Source: Corynebacterium falsenii (lineage in GTDB: Bacteria; Actinomycetota; Actinomycetes; Mycobacteriales; Mycobacteriaceae). From it: DNA of 64,000 nt. Where the stretch lies: positions 248,001-312,000 of the forward strand of contig NZ_CP083646.1 in assembly GCF_020099275.1 (NCBI RefSeq), in the 5' to 3' direction. This document shows, piece by piece, positions 48,551-55,230 of this stretch. A program made the position numbers and the translations under genes. How positions within the stretch are numbered: position 1 is the stretch's first letter; the number at the start of each line of letters is the position of its first letter. Below the pieces are notes generated by a model that was given only the letters and a program-made list of their open reading frames with translations, ran no database searches and had not been told where the DNA came from.

Positions 48551-49061
48551 AGTCGTCGTCCCCGAGGCGCTGCTCGCCCTTAACTTGTGCGGCGATGGCC
48601 CGGATGCCTTGCCGCAGCTCTTCCACCATCGACTTGTTGCTCCCTCCGTGGAGGTTGATCCCGGCGACCGTCTTGTCGGCGGCGTCGATCAGCTTGGCGG
48701 CGGCGTCGAACGCGGTCTTGACCTCGCGTGCGCTGGGCTCGCGTTCCACCCACATCGGCCCGGCGGTCGTGTTCATCATCTCGCGCACGTCATCCCACGC
48801 GGACCGCAGCACTTCATCCGCATGGGCGAGTAGCGCTTCTGTCCGGTCGATCTTCTCGGCGTTGATCCGCTGTAGCCGGGTCTCTGTGGCGGCGGCGGTT
48901 TGTGCGGTGTCCGTTGTCGCACCGGCGGCTTGCAGCGTACGGGACACCGTGGCGTGCCCCCGGCTTAGTTCTCGGGCGATGATCCGGCACGATGCGCCTT
49001 CTGCGTGGCGCTTGACGATGTACTCGCGTTCCCACTCGTCCAGCGGGCGGGGGGCGTTCAT
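48549..49061 (-). CDS. HTH protein, small-terminase-like, unknown
   Basis: 170 residues starting MNAPRPLDEWEREYIVKRHA. An N-terminal HTH (GASCRIIARELSRGHATVSRTL) is followed by alpha-helical sequence (EALLAHADEVLRSAWDDVRE) and an acidic end LGDDD. Size and layout resemble small terminase subunits or Hin-type HTH proteins, but no large terminase is present. Its TAG stop lies in the CTAG at the right border of the IS, so the IS may have cut off the original 3' end. It overlaps the preceding gene by four bases. Confidence 0.6.
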   Translation of the reverse strand: MNAPRPLDEWEREYIVKRHAEGASCRIIARELSRGHATVSRTLQAAGATTDTAQTAAATETRLQRINAEKIDRTEALLAHADEVLRSAWDDVREMMNTTAGPMWVEREPSAREVKTAFDAAAKLIDAADKTVAGINLHGGSNKSMVEELRQGIRAIAAQVKGEQRLGDDD

Positions 49062-49294
49062 CGGTTGCTCCGGTTGGCTAGGCGGGCGTTCTCGCTCGCA
49101 ACGACTAGGGCGGCGGCTGTCTCTCTACGCTCCCTGAATAGGGCCGCTGCTGCGGTCCCCAGGGCCGGGTTGTGTGCCAGGCCGTCGGGCGTCATCACCG
49201 ACAACACGGCGGCGATAGCGTCGTCCACCTCCTTGCCGTGGGTGGTGAGGGTGTCCGCATAGAGTTCTGCGGTGGTCTGCTGGTACTTGCTCAT
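49058..49294 (-). CDS. Small island protein, unknown (78 aa)
   Basis: 78 residues, MSKYQQTTAELYADTLTTHG onwards, almost entirely helical and polar. ATG 49294 has AGGAGGAGT upstream, a strong ribosome-binding site. The stop overlaps the next gene start (ATGA). No family recognised. It is the first gene downstream of the repeat cluster 49327-49519. Confidence 0.7.
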   Translation of the reverse strand: MSKYQQTTAELYADTLTTHGKEVDDAIAAVLSVMTPDGLAHNPALGTAAAALFRERRETAAALVVASENARLANRSNR

Positions 49295-49326
49295 GTCGTA
49301 CTCCTCCTGGTTGGTGCGGTTCTAGG

Positions 49327-49519
49327 TGTCGCGGGTGTCGCATATGGCTTGACCTGCGGTGATGCCGGATTTCGAGGTGTCGCGGGTCCGTCGCGGGTCC
49401 GTCGCAGCATGTCGCGGGTCCGGATCAACCCGCGATAGTGCCGCGACACATGCGCGACACATGCGCGACACCTCCGAATGCGCCGTTCATGCTGGTCAGG
49501 GACTTGCGACACCCGCGAC
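49327..49519. repeat. GTCGC repeat cluster, candidate iteron origin
   Basis: Six GTCGC in forward orientation (start 49328, 49337, 49379, 49390, 49401, 49411) face five GCGAC in reverse (49443, 49454, 49465, 49506, 49515). Spacings are mostly 9-11 bp, about one helical turn. Forward units read TGTCGCGGGTC, reverse units GCGCGACACAT. The sequence between the two blocks (49421-49440) is a centre of dyad symmetry. It abuts the P-loop ATPase gene, as origins do in iteron-controlled elements. Confidence 0.6.
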
Positions 49520-49523
49520 ACCC

Positions 49524-50846
49524 CTAATCGCGGCATAGTCGCCATTGCAGCCCGCCCCTCGCCCGGGGGTCCGGGTTAGTCTGCGACTCAATTGCCCCGT
49601 TGCCGTCGTCGTCGCCGTCCCGTAGCGAGTCGAGCACATCCGGCAGAACGTCCTGCTGGCGCTTCGTCAGACCCCGGCGAATAAGTCGTTCGTTCACCCA
49701 CCCGCCAACGTCGTCTGCGGACTCTAGGGCGGTGTAGACCTTCTCGGTCACCGCGCTGATCCGGTCGGCGGTGGCGGCGGCCTCTGCGGCCTCGTGGCGG
49801 CGGTGCTTCTCTGCTTCTGCCGCGACGCGCTGGCCCTCTAGATGGGCGGTGCAGCGGTGGCGAACCTTGTCTGAGTACCGGCACATGGCCCCGGCTCGTC
49901 GCCAATCATCTTCGGTGACGTGTGCCCGGCCCCGCAGCACGGCAATGCCGGCGGCGATCTTCAAGCGGGTGAGGTGGCCGTGGGCGTTGAGCCCCCCGGT
50001 GTTGCCGGTGATTAGTCGGGCGTCATCGGCGGCGCGGGTGGCCGCGACAACCTGGTCGCAGTACGTGATCTGGCCGTCGAACGCCGGTAGCGGGACGGGT
50101 AGCACGTCGGCGGTCGGGTATGCCCGCCCCTCTTTGCGCAGCGGGTCGACCAGCTCGGTCCACGCGAACCGTTGCGGTAGGCCGTCGCCTGCGTCGTCGA
50201 GGATGCCGCCCACCCGGTCGGGCTGGGCTCCTACGATCATCCCGGCCCGGTAGGTGCCCCACGGCACGGAGACGTGCTCGGACTTGTTGGTGGCACCTAG
50301 GTCGCCGCCCGAGTAGACCTTTAGCAGCGTCGAGCGCAGCGTCGCCCCGGTGCGCCCCATCAGCGCGGTAAGCGAGGACACTTCCGTTTCAACGAATAGG
50401 GCGGTCGTTTCACCGGGGATGGGGCCGTCGTGGCCTTCTCGTGGCGCATATACGCCCGTGACGCCCTCTCCCGAGCCCAATGGGAACGTTGGCGGGGCAA
50501 TCTCCCTACCGTCGGCGTCGAGGACTCTCAGGGCCCTTGTGGCCGCGTTTAGGGTGCGGTCCTTGCCTGCACCGGATGGGCCGATCAGTGCAACGAAGGT
50601 ATTAAGCGCGCCGGGCCCGCCGCCGGCATTGAGGTGAACGGTTGGGGGGACGGCACCTAGGACGCGAACGATGCTGACGAATAGCAGCGCTATCGGTGCT
50701 ACGCGAACGTGTCGGGCGTGTGCGCGGATGCTCTCTAGCATTTCCGAGTTGTCGAATATTGCGGAGTCGAGTTCACTCCATTGGTCAATATTTAGAACGC
50801 TGTGCAGTGGCGTTTGTGGGGTCTGACCTGCTAGGGTAGTGCTCAC
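49524..50846 (-). CDS. DUF3987-like P-loop ATPase, putative island replication protein
   Basis: 440 residues from GTG 50846 with GAGAGGAATACC upstream; the longer frame to 51188 is not supported. The P-loop is ALIGPSGAGKDRTL (about 72-85), with Asp after the Lys. Further motifs are ALFVETEVSSLTALMGRTG and IVGAQPDRVGGILDDAGDGLPQRFAW, seen in DUF3987/primase-associated ATPases of actinobacterial plasmids and phages. A C-terminal winged-helix region (about 360-440) has KRQQDVLPDVLDSLRDG. It probably acts in replication of the excised element. Family is inferred from pattern. Confidence 0.65.
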   Translation of the reverse strand: MSTTLAGQTPQTPLHSVLNIDQWSELDSAIFDNSEMLESIRAHARHVRVAPIALLFVSIVRVLGAVPPTVHLNAGGGPGALNTFVALIGPSGAGKDRTLNAATRALRVLDADGREIAPPTFPLGSGEGVTGVYAPREGHDGPIPGETTALFVETEVSSLTALMGRTGATLRSTLLKVYSGGDLGATNKSEHVSVPWGTYRAGMIVGAQPDRVGGILDDAGDGLPQRFAWTELVDPLRKEGRAYPTADVLPVPLPAFDGQITYCDQVVAATRAADDARLITGNTGGLNAHGHLTRLKIAAGIAVLRGRAHVTEDDWRRAGAMCRYSDKVRHRCTAHLEGQRVAAEAEKHRRHEAAEAAATADRISAVTEKVYTALESADDVGGWVNERLIRRGLTKRQQDVLPDVLDSLRDGDDDGNGAIESQTNPDPRARGGLQWRLCRD

Positions 50847-50940
50847 GGTATTCCTCTCGCCGTTTACGTCCGCCCTGGTGCCAGCCCGGGGCGGGCGTTC
50901 TTTTTGCTTTAGTGGGGAGGGGATGGGGGCCCGTTGGGTT

Positions 50941-51438
50941 CTACTGGTAGTCGTGCTCGGGCTGGATGTACCCCGGCATGACTTCTTGCTGCGCCGAGGC
51001 CCAAACGCCACCGTGGGAGGATCGGGCTTGCGGGCGCTTCTCGCGGGGCGGTTCGTACTGGTCTCCGAAGATGGCCTGCCGTAGGCCCTCTTTCTGCCGA
51101 CGGCGGAGGTCGTCGTCGTGGGCGATGGGGAGGCCGGCGGGTTGGTCGAAGCGGTATGCTCCCCGGCGCTCGGCGATCTTGTCGGCACCTACGGCGTTCA
51201 CGTACTCGTGCGGCTCTTCGGAGTAGAGCGCCATGCTCGCGGCGTAGTCGCGCACGTCGGCCTCCATGGCGTTCAAGTCGTGCGCTCGGTGATCCGCGTT
51301 GCCGCCTCCGGCCATGCCTGCGGCCTGGTCGATGATCTTGGCGATGGCGGCCTGTAGTGGCGTCTCCGGGGTGCTGCGTCGGGTGTCGGTGGGTTGGTCG
51401 TCGGGCGTGCGGCTGGAATAGGTGTCGTAGTAGGTCAT
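50941..51438 (-). CDS. Island protein, unknown (165 aa)
   Basis: 165 residues from ATG 51438 with GAGAAGGAGC upstream. Polar throughout: N-terminus MTYYDTYSSRTPDDQPTDTR, a helical middle (AIAKIIDQAAGMAGG, MEADVRDYAASMALYSEEPH) and a basic, Tyr-containing C-terminus. No membrane segment, no recognised domain. It overlaps the preceding gene by four bases and lies 94 nt upstream of the ATPase gene. Confidence 0.7.
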   Translation of the reverse strand: MTYYDTYSSRTPDDQPTDTRRSTPETPLQAAIAKIIDQAAGMAGGGNADHRAHDLNAMEADVRDYAASMALYSEEPHEYVNAVGADKIAERRGAYRFDQPAGLPIAHDDDLRRRQKEGLRQAIFGDQYEPPREKRPQARSSHGGVWASAQQEVMPGYIQPEHDYQ

Positions 51439-51761
51439 GCTTGCTCCTTCTCGGTGGTTGTTATCTGGCTTGCCATGAGGGCGACGGCGTCGCGCAGCTC
51501 CGGCCTGGCTTGCCAGACGATGCGCAACTCGTCGCGGGTCGTGCCGTGCGGCACGTAGTGGCCTCCGCCGCGTGCTGCGGCGATGATTCTGGCGTGTGGT
51601 GCTGGTGGCCGGCGGCTGACTGGCAGGCGGTCGCGGCGCGGAGCAATGCCGGAGCCAGGGTCGCGCTTGCCCGAGTGCTCTAATGGCACCAGCCGTTCGG
51701 CGGCGGCGGCGCGTGCGGTCAGCTGGGCCGCGACTGCTAGGTGGCCAGCGCGGGCGGTCAT
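51435..51761 (-). CDS. Island protein, unknown (108 aa), Arg/Ala-rich
   Basis: 108 residues. Ala/Arg-rich N-terminus (MTARAGHLAVAAQLTARAAA), a middle PHARIIAAARGGGHYVPHGT and C-terminal helix ELRIVWQARPELRDAVALMA. Start and stop overlap its neighbours by four bases each (ATGA), so HTH 51943 - this gene - 51438 form one coupled unit. Basic character suggests nucleic-acid contact, but nothing more can be said. Confidence 0.65.
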   Translation of the reverse strand: MTARAGHLAVAAQLTARAAAAERLVPLEHSGKRDPGSGIAPRRDRLPVSRRPPAPHARIIAAARGGGHYVPHGTTRDELRIVWQARPELRDAVALMASQITTTEKEQA

Positions 51762-51943
51762 GCGATGCCCTTAACGTCGCGCAGCCACGATTCAACGGCC
51801 CCACGGCGGTACAGGATTCGACGGCCAGCGCGGACAAAATCGGGGCCAGTGCCCCGGTGGCGATGCGCGGCGAGTGCTGCGGTCGTAGTGCGCAGGATCG
51901 TTGCGGTTTCCTGCGCGGTCATCAAGTCCATGATGTTCTCCAA
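51758..51943 (-). CDS. Small HTH_17-type DNA-binding protein
   Basis: 61 residues (ATG 51943; ATG 51931 in frame). TAQETATILRTTTAALAAHR followed by RAGRRILYRRGAVESWL is the helix-turn-helix plus wing of excisionase/MerR-like proteins. It is the first gene of the coupled unit 51943-50941 and sits behind two strong hairpins. It may regulate the element. Confidence 0.8.
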   Translation of the reverse strand: MENIMDLMTAQETATILRTTTAALAAHRHRGTGPDFVRAGRRILYRRGAVESWLRDVKGIA

Positions 51944-51950
51944 CGGCGTG

Positions 51951-52033
51951 TAGCCCCGTCACCGGGTTCGGTGCGGGGCTAGATGGTCTGGGTACGCAAA
52001 GACCCGGCACTTGCAGCAAGCAAGTCCGGGTCT
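51951..52033. repeat. Two strong hairpins between the HTH genes
   Basis: TAGCCCCG (51951-51958) pairs with CGGGGCTA (51974-51981), with inner CACCG/CGGTG. A second palindrome, AGACCCGG-CACTTGC to GCAAG-TCCGGGTCT, spans 52000-52033. They separate the xis-like gene from the downstream unit and could terminate transcription from xis/int. Confidence 0.7.
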
Positions 52034-52134
52034 GGTCGGTTTTGGATACACCATACCAACACGGGCCACGTTACACGAGTTTACGTCAGCGCGCAACAGG
52101 CACCATGAAACCGCTTTGACCAGCACGGTTGCAG

Positions 52135-52338
52135 CTAGTCAGTGACGGGGATGGGGCGGGCCAGTGCCCACACGTCCGCCTCGCACACGCGGACGGCGCG
52201 GCCTACGCGGAACCCCCGGATCGAGCCGTCAGCTATACGGCGGCGGATGGTGTCGACGGACACTCCGAGCATGTCGGCGGCGTCGCCCTGGGTGATAAGC
52301 CTCTGCGGCGGCTGTTGGCGGCGGTGCTCTTTAGACAT
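52135..52338 (-). CDS. Excisionase-like HTH protein (Xis)
   Basis: 67 residues. LITQGDAADMLGVSVDTIRR plus RRIADGSIRGFRVGRAVRVC is the HTH_17/AlpA-like excisionase domain with its wing. Such proteins bend DNA at att sites and turn integrase towards excision. It lies two genes downstream of the integrase in the same orientation. Confidence 0.85.
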   Translation of the reverse strand: MSKEHRRQQPPQRLITQGDAADMLGVSVDTIRRRIADGSIRGFRVGRAVRVCEADVWALARPIPVTD

Positions 52339-52417
52339 GATGACCCCTTAGGGCCGGGCCGTGGGTGCCCATCCCCAAACGGCTGTTCGCACTTCCAGTG
52401 CGGGCAATGGGGCAATC

Positions 52418-52777
52418 CTACCCCGGGGTTTGGATCGGACCGGCGGCAAGCGCGTTCGCTGCGTCGCCCTCACGGGGAAGAACAACAACCGCCCCGTGAC
52501 CAGCGGCCATGTCGTTCCGCACATCGTCGGCAGACAGTGAGGCGGTGACGTGCCCGCAGCCAACGAGCACGACAGACCGGCCTAGCGGCCATGCTTCGCC
52601 CCACCACTTCGCCGTTACCCCTCCCGGGGTCATCGGCACTACGTGGCGCAGCCGTAGCCGTTCCCCCACCCTCGCGGACGGCCACACGACTATCAGGCCG
52701 GCGGGCACGCGGAGAACCCGCACCAGCTGGCACCCCCTAGCCCTGCATCGGTATGTCAGGGCCGTGTGTGCCTTCAC
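52418..52777 (-). CDS. Island protein, unknown (119 aa), Cys-containing
   Basis: 119 residues from ATG 52777. Starts MKAHTALTYRCRARGCQLVR, with CxxxxC, and later has VVLVGCGHVTASLSADDVRN, giving Cys/His that could bind a metal. Beta-rich in the first half. It lies between integrase and xis, 45 nt from the integrase stop, and reads in the same direction. No family recognised. Confidence 0.6.
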   Translation of the reverse strand: MKAHTALTYRCRARGCQLVRVLRVPAGLIVVWPSARVGERLRLRHVVPMTPGGVTAKWWGEAWPLGRSVVLVGCGHVTASLSADDVRNDMAAGHGAVVVLPREGDAANALAAGPIQTPG

Positions 52778-52822
52778 CCCCCCCGGCGGTCTCTAGGGCC
52801 GCGTAGGCGTCGCCTGCGGCGG

Positions 52823-53989
52823 TCACGCGCCTTCCCCAGTGGCGAGCGCCGACATGGCTGCGGCCAACTGCTCCGCGCGCCCGCTAGCGGCTTTGGCGTA
52901 GTGCAACGACATGGCCGGGTCTGCGTGCCCGAGCCACGCTTGCAGGTCCGGCACGCCGGCCCCCATCCGGGCATACTGCGTCGCGGCGAAGTGGCGGAGG
53001 ACGTGCGGCGTCAGGTCGGGGCACCCCACCTGCCCGGCGCGGTCCGCGAGCACGCGGGCGTAGCGCTGGCGGACGATCATCCCGCCGTCCTTGTTCACAC
53101 ATAGGGGGGCGTCTGCGGTGTCGGCGGTGAACCTCTGCAAGTGCCACACCAGCAGCGGGACGATATGCGGCGGGACCGGCACGCGGCGGCGGGCCTCCTC
53201 TGTCTTGCCCGGGGTGGTGATCCATTCCCCCGCGACACGCTGCACGGTGCGGCGGACATGGACGTAATGGACCGTCTGCCCGCCCGTGGTGACCGCGTAG
53301 GCGTCGGCACGCTGTAGCCCGGCAACCTCCCCGACGCGCAGACCAGACCACGCCATGAGGGCCGTAGGTAGGCGGTAGTGCTCGGGCATGAGGCCGATCA
53401 GTTCCGTGACCTGTTCCACCGTCGGCACCGTCTTAGCGTCGGCCTTCGGCTTGCGGACCTTCACACCGGAACAGGGGTTAACGTCCACGAGCCCGTGCTC
53501 CACGGCCTGGGCGAACATCGTGGACAACATTGCGAACGCATCGCGGTTGCGTTTAAGGGTGGCCGACGTGGCGGGGTCTGCCTTTAGGGCCGCTTGCCAT
53601 GCCTTCACGTCGGGGGCGGTGAGGTCGGTGAGGGGACGGTCCCCGAGGTGTGGCTTGATTCTGGTCTTGTAGACACTGCGCATGGTCGCCTCTGTCGACG
53701 GGCGGTAGCCACGGGCGGTGATGAAGCGGTCCAGGTAGTCATCCAGGGTGGTCGCGGTACGGGCCTTCGCGGCGGCGCGGTCCTTGGGGTGCGTCCAATT
53801 TCCCCACCGGATCAGCTCATACTCGGCGATCAACCACGCTTCGGCATCGGCACGAGTGGTGAAAGACATGGGGCTGTAGACCTTGCGGGGTCGGCCCGAT
53901 GGGGTGAGCGTGCCGGCGGGGTCGTAGTAGGTGGCGCGGTAACGGTTTCCGCGCTTCTCAACGCTGCCATGGGGAATATCGCGGGACAT
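52823..53989 (-). CDS. int: Tyrosine-family site-specific integrase
   Basis: 388 residues from ATG 53989. An AP2-like arm-binding N-terminus (GSVEKRGNRYRATYYDPAG), a SAM-like core-binding domain (about 90-185) and the catalytic domain follow. Active-site residues are Arg in SGLRVGEVAGL, HxxR in LTPHVLRHFAAT, the late His in LGHADPAMS and Tyr in LHYAKAA. The gene reads away from the tRNA-Ser att site 173 bp from its start, the usual position for an integrase using that tRNA. The open frame beyond 53989 runs into the att and tRNA region and is not coding. Confidence 0.94.
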   Translation of the reverse strand: MSRDIPHGSVEKRGNRYRATYYDPAGTLTPSGRPRKVYSPMSFTTRADAEAWLIAEYELIRWGNWTHPKDRAAAKARTATTLDDYLDRFITARGYRPSTEATMRSVYKTRIKPHLGDRPLTDLTAPDVKAWQAALKADPATSATLKRNRDAFAMLSTMFAQAVEHGLVDVNPCSGVKVRKPKADAKTVPTVEQVTELIGLMPEHYRLPTALMAWSGLRVGEVAGLQRADAYAVTTGGQTVHYVHVRRTVQRVAGEWITTPGKTEEARRRVPVPPHIVPLLVWHLQRFTADTADAPLCVNKDGGMIVRQRYARVLADRAGQVGCPDLTPHVLRHFAATQYARMGAGVPDLQAWLGHADPAMSLHYAKAASGRAEQLAAAMSALATGEGA

Positions 53990-54124
53990 GGGGGGTGCTC
54001 CGGGGCGAGTGGGGATACAGGCTGGGGACGTGGGGACACGATTGGGGATTTCGGTGCCGTTCCGTGCCCACTGCTGCATGCTAGCGCTACTGGGGGAATG
54101 TGCCGTTCCCACTGGTAGACACAA

Positions 54125-54157
54125 GAAAACCCCTGGTCGCGGTGACCAGGGGTTTTC
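54125..54157 (-). terminator. Element-borne terminator after tRNA-Ser
   Basis: A 14-bp perfect stem, GAAAACCCCTGGTC (54125-54138) with GACCAGGGGTTTTC (54144-54157), five bases from the tRNA 3' end. On the minus strand it ends in a T-run. It belongs to the element and replaces the host terminator displaced to 46246. Confidence 0.85.
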
Positions 54158-54161
54158 CGTT

Positions 54162-54250
54162 TGGCGGAGGATAGGGGATTTGAACCCCTGAGGGATGTAA
54201 CTCCCGCACGCGTTCCAGGCGTGTGACATAGGCCGCTAGTCGAATCCTCC
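54162..54250 (-). tRNA. tRNA-Ser(GGA)
   Basis: 89 nt with encoded CCA (54162-54164). Acceptor arms GGAGGAT/ATCCTCC pair, the anticodon loop CTGGAAC gives GGA, and a long variable arm is present (GTGCGGGAGTTACATCCCTC region). Its 3' 19 bases are the island attachment core. Confidence 0.96.
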
Positions 54251-54373
54251 ATGCCTGACGGAAAGGGCAGTGCCCTCACGTCCTTCGAAGAGATTACACA
54301 AGCACCGGGGTTGAATCCAAATTGGCTGGATAGGTTTTGGCTTGGCGCGGCGGTCTGGGATAGGATGGGCAAC

Positions 54374-54461
54374 GGATTCCGCGCGGCGTTTATCTTGTGA
54401 ACTCCCCCAGGGCAGGAATGCAGCAAGGGTCAGCGAGCTCTGACGGGTGCGCGGGGTCCCC
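54374..54461 (+). ncRNA. ffs: Signal recognition particle RNA (4.5S type)
   Basis: The conserved apical loop GGCAGGAATGCAGCAAGGGTCAG type sequence lies at 54411-54432. The 5' arm GGATTCCGCGC (54374-54384) pairs with GCGCGGGGTCC (54449-54459). A T7 run follows (54462-54468) as terminator. TAGGAT near 54361 is a likely -10 box. Confidence 0.92.
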
Positions 54462-54735
54462 TTTTTTTATGCCTTTGTGCGGTTGTCCTTTGCACTTGTC
54501 CGCTCTTGCACTTCTTGCTGCCTCCGCGAGACGTTGCAGTGCATTCTTCCAGTTCTGAGAGTGGCTGAGCCGGATGTGTCAGATACGCCACTCACGCTCC
54601 GAATCCCTCCCCCAAGCCCAGCCTCTTTTGTATTCTTAAAAACTGTGGCGAGCGCGCCTCCAAACGGAATGCCCGCCCCTGCACCCCACGCGGTTGTGCT
54701 CAGGAAGTAAGGATCGAAGGAAGGCACCCCGTCAC

Positions 54736-55194
54736 ATGCGGTTGGAACTCGACGAAGTGCAGCTCACCCCCGGCTCCCAGGTTTTCAAAGAATCCTGCGG
54801 CTACGAATTCGACTCGTACTGGTCCGACCCCGAGGGCTTGGAAGACAGCATCTGCGTGTTCCGCGTTCTCAAGGTGGACGACGATGGGGAGCGTGGCGGC
54901 GTCGACGATAAGAAAGACACCCAGAGCGGCAAAGACGTGGCGCGCATCAGCATGGACGGCAACTGCGACGACTGCATCGAAATCGCGCTCATCGACGTGC
55001 GCGAGGACGAGCGCGGGCAGGGGATCGCGCGGTGGATGGTTGACGCGATCCTCGACAAGTTCGCGGACACAAAGCTGATCGCCACGCCGGAAGAAGAGCT
55101 CGCCGGATTCTGGGAGCACCTGGGCTGGCGGCGCGTGGAAGATGCCGACGAGCTGCACGGATTCAAGATGCTCGCGCCGCGCGGGTGGGACTAG
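54736..55194 (+). CDS. GNAT-family acetyltransferase-like protein
   Basis: 152 residues from ATG 54736, preceded by GAAGGAAGGCACC. Motif A of the GNAT fold is visible as IALIDVREDERGQGIARWMV (Q/RxxGxG/A acetyl-CoA loop), with GFWEHLGWRRVEDADELHGF as the C-terminal strand. The N-terminal 80 residues are acidic. The substrate is unknown. It follows ffs in the same orientation and is convergent with the DASS transporter gene. The 267-bp gap upstream shows no convincing gene. Confidence 0.75.
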   Translation: MRLELDEVQLTPGSQVFKESCGYEFDSYWSDPEGLEDSICVFRVLKVDDDGERGGVDDKKDTQSGKDVARISMDGNCDDCIEIALIDVREDERGQGIARWMVDAILDKFADTKLIATPEEELAGFWEHLGWRRVEDADELHGFKMLAPRGWD

Positions 55195-55230
55195 CGCGGA
55201 CTCTCACGCGAGTCCGCGAACGCCAGCGCG

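Larger units (their letters stand above)
46288..54180 (-). mobile_element. Integrated genetic element in tRNA-Ser(GGA), about 7.9 kb
   Basis: The element is bounded by a 19-bp direct repeat of the tRNA-Ser 3' end. It starts at the tRNA side with a tyrosine integrase, followed by an unknown gene, an Xis-like HTH gene, a second HTH gene, two small unknown genes, a P-loop ATPase, a GTCGC-repeat cluster, two coupled small genes, an IS5-family insertion, an ArsR/membrane-protein pair and HTH gene fragments. All its genes read leftwards. There are no capsid, portal, large terminase, lysis or FtsK/TraB-type genes. It could be a satellite island or a mobilisable element. Confidence 0.88.

Noticed and set aside
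49327..49519. CRISPR array
   Set aside because: Units are 5-11 bp with spacings of about one helical turn and two orientations; there are no 20-40-nt repeats with unique spacers and no cas genes.
49291..49545. 84-codon minus-strand frame across the repeat cluster
   Set aside because: It runs through the GTCGC repeats, giving a Thr/Arg/Pro-rich low-complexity product without a ribosome-binding site.
46288..54180. Complete prophage
   Set aside because: No capsid, portal, tail, large terminase or lysis genes, and the whole element is only 7.9 kb.
46288..54180. Actinomycete conjugative element (AICE)
   Set aside because: No FtsK/TraB-type DNA translocase is encoded.
54467..54727. 86-codon minus-strand frame between ffs and the GNAT gene
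   Set aside because: Overlaps the ffs T-run, no recognisable domain and no supporting start site; left as non-coding.
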